A stretch of 15,528 bases of DNA from JBCCZC01 sp039188505 (GCA_039188505.1 JBCCZC010000095.1:1-15528); one strand, 5' to 3'. Shown: positions 7,051 to 15,146, counted from the stretch's first letter. Translations and numbers: made by a program. The notes: generated by a model not told the origin, from the letters alone.

Positions 7051-7941
7051 ATGAGCACCCAGCGCACCATCGCACTCGTCCAGCATCGCGACCAGGGCTC
7101 TGCGGCGAGCAATCTCGCGCAGCTCAGCTCTGAGATCCGCCGTGCGGCCGCCCGCGGCGCCGACATCGTCGTGCTTCCCGAACTGCACAACGGCGCCTAC
7201 TTCTGCCAGGTCGAGGACCCCGCGCGCTTCGACCAGGCGGAAGCCATCGATGGCCCCACCGTTGCCGCGCTGGGCGAAGCGGCGCGCGATGGGCAGGTCG
7301 TTGTCGTCGGATCGATCTTCGAACGTCGCGCCCCGGGGCTGCATCACAACACGGCCGTGGTCCTCGAGCGGGACGGCGCGCTTGCCGGCTTCTACCGGAA
7401 GATGCATATCCCGGAGGATCCGGGGTACCACGAGAAGTTCTACTTCGCGCCCGGCGACGGCGATTTTCGGCCCATAGCAACCAGCGCCGGGAACCTCGGC
7501 GTGATGGTGTGCTGGGATCAGTGGTACCCCGAGGCCGCGCGGCTCATGGCGCTGGCCGGCGCGGACATTCTGATCTATCCCACGGCGATCGGCTGGGATC
7601 CGACGGACTCGGACCGTGACCAGCAGCGCCAGCGCAACGCCTGGGAGGTGGTCCAGCGCGGTCACGCCGTGGCCAACGGGCTACCGCTTGCCGTCTGCAA
7701 CCGGATCGGCCACGAACGCGATCCGGCGGGTTCGGCAGCCGGCCAGCGCTTCTGGGGTGGCAGCTTCGTGGCGGGGCCCCAGGGCGAAATCCTCGCCCAG
7801 GCGCCCGACGGCGAGGAGACGTTGATGACCGCGGTTGTCGACGGAGCGCGCACGGAGTCGGTGCGGCGCATCTGGCCATTCCTGCGGGACCGACGCATCG
7901 ACGCCTATGGCGATCTCACCCAGCGGATGCGGACCGAATGA
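7051..7941 (+). CDS. aguB: N-carbamoylputrescine amidase (EC 3.5.1.53)
   Basis: A 296-residue nitrilase-superfamily amidase that hydrolyses N-carbamoylputrescine to putrescine, CO2 and ammonia, completing the pathway begun by the preceding gene. The catalytic triad is visible: Glu44 in LPELHNGAYFC, Lys117 in YRKMHIP, and Cys154 in VMVCWDQWYPEAARL. The segments DPGYHEKFYFAPGD and PTAIGWDP are typical of the plant/bacterial AguB (CPA) subfamily rather than general nitrilases. AAGGAAGG lies a few bases before the ATG, a strong ribosome-binding site. The stop overlaps the start of the TraB-like gene in ATGA (7938-7941), indicating translational coupling. Cytoplasmic, full-length, with no anomalies. 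Confidence 0.95.
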   Translation: MSTQRTIALVQHRDQGSAASNLAQLSSEIRRAAARGADIVVLPELHNGAYFCQVEDPARFDQAEAIDGPTVAALGEAARDGQVVVVGSIFERRAPGLHHNTAVVLERDGALAGFYRKMHIPEDPGYHEKFYFAPGDGDFRPIATSAGNLGVMVCWDQWYPEAARLMALAGADILIYPTAIGWDPTDSDRDQQRQRNAWEVVQRGHAVANGLPLAVCNRIGHERDPAGSAAGQRFWGGSFVAGPQGEILAQAPDGEETLMTAVVDGARTESVRRIWPFLRDRRIDAYGDLTQRMRTE

Positions 7942-9149
7942 ACGAAGCAGCAGCAGTCGAACTGGCGCCCGACCAGCCGATCCGCGCGATCGAGCGCGAC
8001 GGCGTGCGCTTCACGCTCTTGGGTACGGCCCACGTGTCGCGCGCCTCCGCCGAGGCGGTCACACGCATCATCGAGGGCGGCGATTTCGACCTCGTCGCCG
8101 TGGAGCTGTGCGGCAGTCGCTACGCGGCGATGACCAACCCGGACGCGTGGAAGGACATGGACCTGTTCCGCGTCATCCGGGACGGCAAGGGCGGTCTCGT
8201 GGCGGCCAATCTAGCGCTCGGCGCCTACCAGCGACGGCTCGCGGAGCAGTTCGGTATCGAACCTGGCGCCGAGATGAAGGCGGCGCTGGAGGCGGCCGAG
8301 GCGCGCACCGTGGATCACGCCCTCATCGATCGTGATGTCGGCATCACCTTCAAGCGCATGTTCCGCAGCGTCGGGCTATTCGAGAAATTCAATCTGTTCA
8401 GCGGCCTGCTCTACAGCCTGTTCAGCCGCGAGGAGATCACGGAGGAGGAAATCGAGAAGCTCAAGGAGGGCGATATGCTCGAGAGCACCTTCTCCGAGTT
8501 CGCGATGCGCTCTGGCAGCCTCTTCACCGCGCTGATCTCGGAGCGCGATGTCTTCATGGCCGACCGCCTCCGGGAGGCGGCCCGGGACGGCGAACACCGG
8601 GAGGTGCTCGCGGTCGTCGGCGCAGGTCATCTGGCCGGCATTGCCACCGAGCTCGAGTCGACCGACGTGGAGCCAGGCTCGGCCCAGGCCGAACTCGAGG
8701 CGGTGCCGCCGCGCGGGCTCGTGTCCCGCGCCCTCCCCTGGGTCATCACCGTCGCGATCCTGACGGGCTTCGTGATCGGCTTCTCCCGAAGCCCCGACCT
8801 CGGAATCGAACTGGTCCTGACCTGGGTGCTGGTCAATGGTCTGCTGGCATCGCTCGGCGCCGCCATCGCGGGGGGACACCCCTTGACCATCGCCAGCGGG
8901 TTTCTCGCCGCGCCGCTCACGTCACTCAATCCCACCGTCGCGGCGGGCATGGTCACCGCGAGTGTGGAGACATGGCTGCGGAAGCCGACCGTCGGCGATT
9001 TCACCCGGCTGCGCGACGACGTCCTGCGCATGAGCGGCTGGTGGCGGAACCGGGTATCCCGCATCCTCCTGGTGCTCGTCTTCTCGAACCTCGGCTCCAT
9101 GGCCGGCACGTGGATCGCCGGGCTCCGGATCTTCGAGCGCCTGACGTGA
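7938..9149 (+). CDS. TraB/PrgY (TIKI-fold) family membrane protein
   Basis: A 403-residue protein with a soluble N-terminal TraB domain (about 15-240) and a hydrophobic C-terminal part. The domain holds both GX2H motifs of the TraB/TIKI clan, GTAH at 29-32 and GAGH at 228-231, plus Glu56 and Arg61 in VAVELCGSRY. In the TIKI branch these residues bind metal and support proteolysis; in bacterial TraB/PrgY proteins the activity is not established, though PrgY of Enterococcus limits pheromone activity. Likely membrane segments are near 264-282, 290-311, 315-345 (probably a pair or re-entrant) and 374-396. No N-terminal signal peptide is seen, so the domain is probably cytoplasmic. It overlaps aguB upstream (ATGA) and dusB downstream (GTGA) by four bases each. 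The family is sure; the role here is unknown. Confidence 0.88.
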   Translation: MNEAAAVELAPDQPIRAIERDGVRFTLLGTAHVSRASAEAVTRIIEGGDFDLVAVELCGSRYAAMTNPDAWKDMDLFRVIRDGKGGLVAANLALGAYQRRLAEQFGIEPGAEMKAALEAAEARTVDHALIDRDVGITFKRMFRSVGLFEKFNLFSGLLYSLFSREEITEEEIEKLKEGDMLESTFSEFAMRSGSLFTALISERDVFMADRLREAARDGEHREVLAVVGAGHLAGIATELESTDVEPGSAQAELEAVPPRGLVSRALPWVITVAILTGFVIGFSRSPDLGIELVLTWVLVNGLLASLGAAIAGGHPLTIASGFLAAPLTSLNPTVAAGMVTASVETWLRKPTVGDFTRLRDDVLRMSGWWRNRVSRILLVLVFSNLGSMAGTWIAGLRIFERLT

Positions 9150-10168
9150 CCGCGCTCCGTGCCGCCGCGGACGCCGGGTCGATCGGCTTGCGGCCCCTGT
9201 CCATCGGCGGCGTCCAGCTGGCGAACAACCTCGTCGCAGCTCCCATGGCAGGCGTTACCGACCGGCCCTTTCGCATGCTCTGCCGGTCGCTCGGCGCGGG
9301 CATGGCGGTCTCGGAGATGCTCACCGCCGACAAGCGGCTCTGGGAAACACGCAAGTCGAAGCTGCGGATGGATCACAGCGGCGAACCGGGCCCGATCGTC
9401 GTGCAGATCGCCGGCGGCACGCCGGAAATGCTCGCCGAGGCTGCGCGCATCAATGTCGACCATGGCGCCCGGATCATCGACATCAACATGGGTTGCCCGG
9501 CCAAGAAGGTCTGCAACCGCGCCGCGGGTTCGGCGCTCCTTGCCGACGAGGGGCTGGTCGGCCGTATCCTCGACGCCGTCGTTGGTGCAGTCGACATTCC
9601 GGTGACCCTGAAGATCCGGACGGGTCCCTGCCCCGATACGCGGAATGCGGTGGCGGTCGCTCGCCTGGCGGAGCGCGCTGGCATTGCCCTGCTCACCATC
9701 CACGGCCGCACCCGGAAGGACGCCTTTCGGGGCCATGCGGAGTACGAGACGATCGCCGCGGTCAAGGCCGCGATCGACATCCCGGTGGTCGCGAACGGTG
9801 ACATCGATTCCGGACCGAAGGCTGCGGTTGTGCTCAAGGAAACCGGCGCCGATGGCCTGATGATCGGCCGCGCCGCGCAGGGTAATCCCTGGATCTTCGG
9901 CGAGATCGCTCACTATCTCGCAACGGGGCATGCCAAGGCGCCGCCCTCACCTGAGCGCGTGAGCGCCCAGCTCCTCGCCCACCTCGTCGAGCTGCACGAT
10001 TTCTACGGCCCCGACCAGGGCATGCGTGTGGGCCGCAAGCACATCGGCTGGTATCTCGCTGGCCGCAGGGACGGTGAGGCCCTGCGCCGCGTCCTCGTCC
10101 GCATCGACGACCCCGACGCCCAGCTTGCCGCCGTCGAGGCGCTGCTGCCGACGGCCGCCGTCGCCTGA
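9146..10168 (+). CDS. dusB: tRNA-dihydrouridine synthase B
   Basis: A 340-residue flavoenzyme (FMN TIM barrel, then a small helical domain) that reduces uridines in the tRNA D-loop to dihydrouridine using NADPH. From the chosen start, APMAGVTDRPFR at 32-43 begins the FMN site, NMGCPAKKVC at 114-123 contains the catalytic Cys123, followed by AAGSALL, LKIRTG, the HGRTR motif, NGDI and MIGRAAQGNPWIF (phosphate-binding end of the barrel). These match DusB rather than DusA or DusC. The frame is open upstream to 8972, but conservation begins only after the GTG at 9146. That GTG overlaps the preceding stop as GTGA, so I take it as the start. In many gammaproteobacteria dusB is followed by fis; here it is not. 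Confidence 0.93.
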   Translation: MTALRAAADAGSIGLRPLSIGGVQLANNLVAAPMAGVTDRPFRMLCRSLGAGMAVSEMLTADKRLWETRKSKLRMDHSGEPGPIVVQIAGGTPEMLAEAARINVDHGARIIDINMGCPAKKVCNRAAGSALLADEGLVGRILDAVVGAVDIPVTLKIRTGPCPDTRNAVAVARLAERAGIALLTIHGRTRKDAFRGHAEYETIAAVKAAIDIPVVANGDIDSGPKAAVVLKETGADGLMIGRAAQGNPWIFGEIAHYLATGHAKAPPSPERVSAQLLAHLVELHDFYGPDQGMRVGRKHIGWYLAGRRDGEALRRVLVRIDDPDAQLAAVEALLPTAAVA

Positions 10169-10196
10169 GATCCTCCCCGCGCGCCCGACCTCCCGG

Positions 10197-10202
10197 TACA
10201 AT
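10197..10202 (+). promoter_or_regulatory. Candidate -10 element (TACAAT) upstream of the DUF349 gene
   Basis: TACAAT matches the -10 consensus at five of six positions. It sits in the 93-base gap after dusB, 60 bases before the DUF349 start. No recognisable -35 hexamer lies 16-18 bases upstream. It would make the DUF349 gene a separate unit with a short leader containing the hairpin at 10214-10230. Confidence 0.28.
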
Positions 10203-10213
10203 GGGAGATCACG

Positions 10214-10230
10214 CGGCGGATCGGCCGCCG
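10214..10230 (+). other. Small perfect hairpin in the leader of the DUF349 gene
   Basis: CGGCGG (10214-10219) and CCGCCG (10225-10230) pair perfectly around a five-base loop. There is no T-run after it, so it is not a standard terminator. Its position between the possible -10 and the ribosome-binding site (GGGGAG at 10247-10252) would place it in the 5' untranslated RNA. In sequence this GC-rich, a 6-bp stem can easily arise by chance. Confidence 0.25.
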
Positions 10231-10261
10231 TCGGTCATCGAATGCAGGGGAGCAGAGCGCC

Positions 10262-13075
10262 TTGGCCAGTCTGAAGGAGCTGATCTTCAAGCCCAAGTGG
10301 CAGCACAAGAACGGGGAGGTTCGCGCCCGTTCTGTAGCGCTAGACACCGATCCCAGGCTCGTCGCCGCGTTGCCCGAGATTGCCCGGACCGATCCCGAAG
10401 CGGAGGTGCGCCTCGCCGCCGTGCGGCGCCTCGACGACCTGCTACCGCTGATGCGAGTCGCCGCCGACGACGATGCGGAAGCCGTCCGAGAAACGGCGAC
10501 GCGCATCTATCGGTCGATGCTCAGCGGCGAGCACGAGCGCTCCCCGGCGATCGCGGAACGCCTTGAGATCGTGCCGCGGCTCGAGGACACGGGCCTCATC
10601 GAGTACCTGGCGAGCCATGGGCGGGAAGCCGAAATCCGCGCCGCCGCGATCGCCGGCATCGACCGGCCCGGGACGCTCGCCCGGCTGGCGGAAGCCGAGT
10701 CCGATCGGGACCTGCGACTGAAAATCATCGAACGGGTCGACCAGGAGGCCACGCTCGAGCGGCTCGCGGAGCGGTTCCGCACGTCGGACAAGCGGGCCCA
10801 CAAGGCATGCCTGAAGCGGGCGCACGAGATCGGCGGCCGGGTCGAGGAGGACCAGGAAGCCGACGCCGAAGCCCTCTGCCTCGCCGTCGAGGCGCTGAGC
10901 CGGTCCGGCGATCCACGGGACGAGAAGGCCGAGCGACTCCAGGAGCTGGACGAACGGTGGCAGGCGCTGCCCGAGGACGTCAGGACGCCCTACGCCACCC
11001 GCCACGACGGCGCGCGGCGGATCATCGCTCATCTGCTGACCGGCGAAACCTCCGGCGGCAAGGCCGCCGCCGAAGCCCGGGCGCTCCATCTCGAGATCGA
11101 GGGTGCCATTGCCGACGCGGACCGGCTTACCGAGCGCAGTCCGCTCGGCACGATTCAGGGGGTGGAGGACCGCCTCGCCTCGCTGGCAAAGGCGGCGAGC
11201 ACGGAGGACCCGGACACCGCCGGCGATCTCGCTGCAGCCCGGGACCGGCTCGCAACCCTGCACCGGACCGTCCTGGAGCAGCAGCCCATCGACGGTAGGC
11301 TGGCAAGACTGTCCGAGGAAGCCGACCGGCTCGACCAGCGGCGCGTCGATGCGGCTCGGCTCGCGAAGCTCCAGGAGCGCTGGGATCAGGCCTGGTCGGC
11401 ACGCAAACCGACCCTGCACGACGAGGGTCTTCGGCGTCGTTTCGAGGAACGCCTCGCAGCGCTGGAATCCGCCGTGGCCAGCCAGGACGCCCGGCGTGAG
11501 GAAGCGCTCGAGCGCGTCGATAGCCGGATGGAGAAGCTCGAGTCGGAGCTCGAGGAAGGACACCTTGCCACGGCGGTCAAGGCCAAGCAGGCCGTGCTCG
11601 ATGATCTCGCCCTGATCGGCAAGCACCCGAAGATCGACGACGTGGCGTTCAAGGGGCGCGTCGCCGCCGCTCGCGGGCGTCTCCGCGAGATCCGCGACTG
11701 GCAGCACTGGGCCAATAACAAGGTTCGCACCAACCTGTGCGAGGAAGCCGAGGCACTCCCGGCAGCCGGGCTGCACCCGGACGCGCTGACCGCCCGCCTG
11801 AAGGAGCTGCGGGCGCAGTGGAAGGAACTCGCCGACGGCGAGCGACTTCCGGGCGATCCGGCCAACCGCATGCCTGCACCGGGCCTCTACCGACGCTTTC
11901 AGGCCGCCTGCAATGAGGCCTTCGAGCCGGCCAAGGGCTTCTTCGAAAAGCGGGCGGAGGTGCGCGAGCAACACCTCGACGAGCTCCGGGGGCTCGCGGA
12001 ACGGATCGAAGCCGCTGCGGCAGCAGAGATCGAAGACGCCCTGGCGGCAGAGCGGCTGGTCCGCGACGGTCGACGGTCCATGCGTCAGCTGAACGAGATC
12101 CCGCCGAAGCATCGGTCGAAGATGGCCCGACGCCTGCGCGAGGCCGCGAACGCGCTCGACAAGCGCCTCGACGACGTCTTTGCCGTCGTTGAGCGTCGGA
12201 AGCAGCGCATCATCGACGAGGTGTCCGGGCTCGATCCGGAGAATAATCTCGAGGAAGCGATCAACGGCGCCAAGGACGCCCAGCGCCGCTGGAAGGACGC
12301 CGGACATCTCCGGCGCAACCGCGAGCAGGCGCTTTGGAAGGCGTTCCGCGCCGAATGCGACCGCATCTTCGGTCGCCTGAAGGAACGCGACGCCGCCGAG
12401 AAGGCCGAGGCCGATGCCCGCCTCGACGAACTCGACAAGATCATCGAGGCCGCCGTGGCCTGCGCCGAGCAAGCGACGGCCGACCCGGACGCTGCCGAGT
12501 CCACGCTGCAACGCCTGCGCGGTGACTGGCGTGCCGTTGGCGCCTCGCACCGTGGCAAGGAACGCCAGTTCGAGCAGCAGGCGAGCGCCGTGGAAGCGGC
12601 GATTCGCGCCGCCCGGAACGAGCGCCGCAAGCAGGGACGGCGGGATCTGCTGCAGCTCGTGGACCGTTGCCTCGCGGCCGAAGCGCGGTGGTTCGACGGG
12701 GACGCAGGCACCCCGCTGCCGGAGACCGATCTTCCGGAAACGATGCCGACCGACCTTGCTGGTCGCTGGGAACGGGCGAAGGGTGACGCACCGGATGATC
12801 TCGAGGCTTTGGCGGCAGCTGCGGAGACCGAGGCAGGGGCCCTCTGCATCGCCTTCGAGTTCCTCGCCGGCGTTGATTCACCGGCGGAGGCGCAGCAGGC
12901 CCGTATGGATTACCAGGTAGCCCGGCTCAGCGATCACATGAGCGGCACCGAACGCGCGCCGCGCGAGACCGAGATCGACTCGCTGCTCGCGCGCTGGGCG
13001 GCCTGTGGCCCCCTGGCGCCCGGGGCTGCAGCCTCGGCCCACGAGCGGCTAGACCGCGCGTTGCAGGCACTCTGA
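10262..13075 (+). CDS. Large DUF349 protein with N-terminal HEAT-like repeats
   Basis: A 937-residue, highly charged, almost wholly helical cytoplasmic protein without signal peptide or membrane segments. Residues about 15-175 read as short HEAT-like repeats (EVRARSVALDTDPRLVAAL, EVRLAAVRRLDDLLPLMRVA, EIRAAAIAGI). From about 220 on come several DUF349 modules, recognisable by a central R-W and a following F/R-rich helix: near 224-256, 365-400, 511-570, 672-710 and 750-785, separated by likely coiled coil (410-440, 570-600, 705-735). The C-terminus (CIAFEFLAGVDSPAEAQQARMDYQVARL, 862-889) is a conserved ending in related gammaproteobacterial proteins as I recall them. Its function is not established. 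The start is TTG at 10262 with GGGGAG nine bases before it; the conserved LIFKPKWQHKN follows at once, and the nearest upstream ATG (10242) is out of frame. Not obviously operonic with dusB. Confidence 0.85.
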   Translation: MASLKELIFKPKWQHKNGEVRARSVALDTDPRLVAALPEIARTDPEAEVRLAAVRRLDDLLPLMRVAADDDAEAVRETATRIYRSMLSGEHERSPAIAERLEIVPRLEDTGLIEYLASHGREAEIRAAAIAGIDRPGTLARLAEAESDRDLRLKIIERVDQEATLERLAERFRTSDKRAHKACLKRAHEIGGRVEEDQEADAEALCLAVEALSRSGDPRDEKAERLQELDERWQALPEDVRTPYATRHDGARRIIAHLLTGETSGGKAAAEARALHLEIEGAIADADRLTERSPLGTIQGVEDRLASLAKAASTEDPDTAGDLAAARDRLATLHRTVLEQQPIDGRLARLSEEADRLDQRRVDAARLAKLQERWDQAWSARKPTLHDEGLRRRFEERLAALESAVASQDARREEALERVDSRMEKLESELEEGHLATAVKAKQAVLDDLALIGKHPKIDDVAFKGRVAAARGRLREIRDWQHWANNKVRTNLCEEAEALPAAGLHPDALTARLKELRAQWKELADGERLPGDPANRMPAPGLYRRFQAACNEAFEPAKGFFEKRAEVREQHLDELRGLAERIEAAAAAEIEDALAAERLVRDGRRSMRQLNEIPPKHRSKMARRLREAANALDKRLDDVFAVVERRKQRIIDEVSGLDPENNLEEAINGAKDAQRRWKDAGHLRRNREQALWKAFRAECDRIFGRLKERDAAEKAEADARLDELDKIIEAAVACAEQATADPDAAESTLQRLRGDWRAVGASHRGKERQFEQQASAVEAAIRAARNERRKQGRRDLLQLVDRCLAAEARWFDGDAGTPLPETDLPETMPTDLAGRWERAKGDAPDDLEALAAAAETEAGALCIAFEFLAGVDSPAEAQQARMDYQVARLSDHMSGTERAPRETEIDSLLARWAACGPLAPGAAASAHERLDRALQAL

Positions 13076-13088
13076 GCCCGACGAATCC

Positions 13089-13097
13089 TGCTATCCT
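13089..13097 (+). promoter_or_regulatory. Weak extended -10 candidate upstream of fabI
   Basis: TGCTATCCT fits the extended -10 form TG-N-TAtaaT at the key first positions and at the final T. It lies in the 71-base gap between the DUF349 gene and fabI. No -35 hexamer is visible at normal spacing. FabI expression might equally come from read-through. Confidence 0.2.
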
Positions 13098-13146
13098 CGC
13101 CGCCATTCCAGGCAGCGACCATAAGAACAGAACGGAGTAACGCAAC

Positions 13147-13929
13147 ATGGGATTTCTCGACGGCAAGAAGGCGCTCATCGTCGGCGTCGCCAGCAATCGC
13201 TCGATCGCCTGGGGTGTGGCCGAGGCGATGCATGCGCAAGGCGCGGAGCTGGCCTTCACCTACCAGACCGAGAAGCTCAAGAGCCGCGTGGACAAGATCG
13301 CCGAGGCAACCGGCTCGAACCTCGTGCTCGAGTGCGACGTCGAGCACGACGAGCATATCGACCGTGTTTTCGACCAGCTGAGCGACGCCTGGGGTCGCGT
13401 CGACATCATCATCCACGCCGTGGGTTTTGCCCCGCGCGACCAGCTCCAGGGCACCTTCGCCGAGGCCGTCACCCGCGAGGGCTTCCGCATTGCCCACGAC
13501 ATCAGCGCCTATTCCTTCGCGGCGCTCGCCAAGGCCGGGAGACCGCTCATGGGCGCCGACTCGTCGCTCCTGACCCTCTCCTATCTCGGTGCCGTCCGCG
13601 CCATGCCCTACTACAACGTCATGGGCCCGGCGAAGGCGAGCCTGGAAGCCTGCGTGCGCTACCTCGCGCAAAGCCTCGGACCTGACGGCATCCGCGTGAA
13701 CGGCATCTCGGCCGGGCCGATCAAGACGCTGGCGGCCGCGGGCATCTCGAATTTCCGCAAGATGCTCGATCACGTCGAGACCCGAGCCCCGCTGCGCCGC
13801 ACGATCACGGCCCGCGAGGTCGGTGACGTGGCGGCGTTCCTGTGCTCCGATCTCGCGCGCGGTGTGACCGGCGAGATCACCTACGTCGACTCCGGCTACA
13901 ACATCCTGGGCATGGCCGAACTGTCCTGA
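13147..13929 (+). CDS. fabI: Enoyl-[acyl-carrier-protein] reductase (NADH), FabI
   Basis: A 260-residue short-chain dehydrogenase that carries out the last reduction of each fatty acid elongation round (trans-2-enoyl-ACP to acyl-ACP, usually with NADH). The nucleotide-binding segment IVGVASNRSIAWGVA (11-25) is the FabI-specific variant of the glycine motif. Active-site residues fall at the same numbers as in E. coli FabI: Tyr146, Tyr156 and Lys163 in SYLGAVRAMPYYNVMGPAK. Gly93 in AVGFAP, Met159 and Phe203, positions where triclosan-resistance changes are known in E. coli, are all of the sensitive type, so sensitivity is predicted but not shown. GGAG lies nine bases before the ATG. The stop TGA overlaps the ATG of the next gene (TGATG), implying translational coupling. 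Length is normal. Confidence 0.96.
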   Translation: MGFLDGKKALIVGVASNRSIAWGVAEAMHAQGAELAFTYQTEKLKSRVDKIAEATGSNLVLECDVEHDEHIDRVFDQLSDAWGRVDIIIHAVGFAPRDQLQGTFAEAVTREGFRIAHDISAYSFAALAKAGRPLMGADSSLLTLSYLGAVRAMPYYNVMGPAKASLEACVRYLAQSLGPDGIRVNGISAGPIKTLAAAGISNFRKMLDHVETRAPLRRTITAREVGDVAAFLCSDLARGVTGEITYVDSGYNILGMAELS

Positions 13930-15101
13930 TGGACGCCCCCCTGATCGCGTCTCCCCTCGGCGTGATGACCACGCTGTGCGGGATCTGCGCGTTCTGGTTC
14001 TACCTGCAGAAATTCACCGGCGCCAGGCTCTTCGACTACCTGCCGCCGCTGATCTGGATCTACGCCACACCCGTCATTCTCAGCAACACCGGCATCCTCG
14101 CCTCGAGCTCGGAGGCGTACACCGGTCTCAGGACCTACGCCCTGCCCCTCTTCATCGTGCTGATGCTCATCTACGTGAACGTGCCTGCCGCCGTTCGCGT
14201 CATGGGCAAGGGCGTGCTGGTCATGCTGATGGGCACGATCGGTATCGTCGTCGGTGGCGTTGCCTCTTACGCCGTCGTCCACCCCTGGCTCGACGAGAGC
14301 GCCTGGGGCGGCTACGGCGCCCTGGCCGGCTCCTGGATCGGCGGCACCGGCAACATGGCGGCCGCATCCGAGGCGCTGGGCACCGAGCCGGGCCAGTTCG
14401 GCCTCGCCGTACTTGCCGACAACGTCATCTACGTCGCGTGGCTTCCGCTGCTGCTGGGCTCGAAGGCCTTCGCCGAGCGCTTCAACCGCTGGGCGCGCGT
14501 GCCGCCGGACCGGCTTGCGAACATGGAGGCCGCCGCGGCCGCCGAAACCACCGAGGAGCGTCCCAACGTCTTCCAGGACTTCCTCTACCTTGCCCTGGTC
14601 GCGCTGGCCGTGGCCTGGCTCGCCGACCTGATCGCCGGTCGCCTGCCGGTGATCGACCCGATCCTCTCGACGTCGACCTGGAAGATCCTGCTGGTGACGA
14701 CCTTCGCGCTGATCCTCTCGGTCACACCGCTCAGCCGGATCCCCGGCGGCAAGGCCGTCGCCACCGCGATCATCTACGTCTTCGTTGCGTCCATGGGCGC
14801 CCGCGCGTCGCTGGAGAACCTCGGTGACGCGCCGGTCTTCATCGCCGGCGCGTTCCTCTGGATCGCGATCCACGGCGCCTTCTGCCTCTTCGGCGCCTGG
14901 CTCTTCAAGGTCGACGTCCACTCGACCGCCATTGCCTCGGCCGCCAACGTCGGTGGCGCCGCTTCGGCTCCGGTCGTCGCGGCGTACCACAAGGAAAGCC
15001 TGGTGCCGGTCTCGATCCTGATGGCTCTGATCGGCTATGCGCTCGGCAATTACCTGGCCATCCTCACCGGCCAGCTCGCCCGCATCGTCGGCGGCGGCTA
15101 G
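13929..15101 (+). CDS. DUF819 family integral membrane protein, coupled to fabI
   Basis: A 390-residue polytopic inner-membrane protein of the DUF819 (YjcL-like) family, of unknown substrate. About ten or eleven hydrophobic segments are visible, for example near 10-27, 38-57, 71-90, 97-117, 158-177, 218-237, 252-268, 278-292, 302-326 and 358-380. Two glycine-rich motifs, SWIGGTGNMAAASEAL (135-150) and SAANVGGAASAPVVAA (337-352), occupy matching places in the two halves, either side of a charged cytoplasmic-type loop (180-215). This looks like an internally duplicated transporter fold; that is inference. The ATG at 13929 shares its A with the fabI stop; the frame is open further upstream to 13842 but only as fabI shadow. 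Why it should be coupled to fatty acid synthesis is not apparent. Confidence 0.85.
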   Translation: MDAPLIASPLGVMTTLCGICAFWFYLQKFTGARLFDYLPPLIWIYATPVILSNTGILASSSEAYTGLRTYALPLFIVLMLIYVNVPAAVRVMGKGVLVMLMGTIGIVVGGVASYAVVHPWLDESAWGGYGALAGSWIGGTGNMAAASEALGTEPGQFGLAVLADNVIYVAWLPLLLGSKAFAERFNRWARVPPDRLANMEAAAAAETTEERPNVFQDFLYLALVALAVAWLADLIAGRLPVIDPILSTSTWKILLVTTFALILSVTPLSRIPGGKAVATAIIYVFVASMGARASLENLGDAPVFIAGAFLWIAIHGAFCLFGAWLFKVDVHSTAIASAANVGGAASAPVVAAYHKESLVPVSILMALIGYALGNYLAILTGQLARIVGGG

Positions 15102-15146
15102 AAAGCACCGCGGGCACCCGGGCGACCCAGGGCTCGTACCGCGGTT

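Noticed and set aside
8972..9145. N-terminal extension of the dusB frame to an ATG at 8972
   Set aside because: The extra residues are Arg/Pro-rich, overlap the TraB-like gene's end in another frame, and precede the conserved DusB N-terminus; GTG 9146 overlapping the stop is the natural start.
10442..12550. 702-codon open frame on the minus strand inside the DUF349 gene
   Set aside because: It lies fully antisense to a well-supported gene, is rich in residues produced by reverse-reading GC-rich codons, and shows no family motif. Long antisense frames are expected at this GC content.
13896..14990. 364-codon minus-strand frame over the DUF819 gene
   Set aside because: It mirrors a polytopic membrane protein and consists mostly of Gly, Asp, Arg and His, a typical shadow composition.
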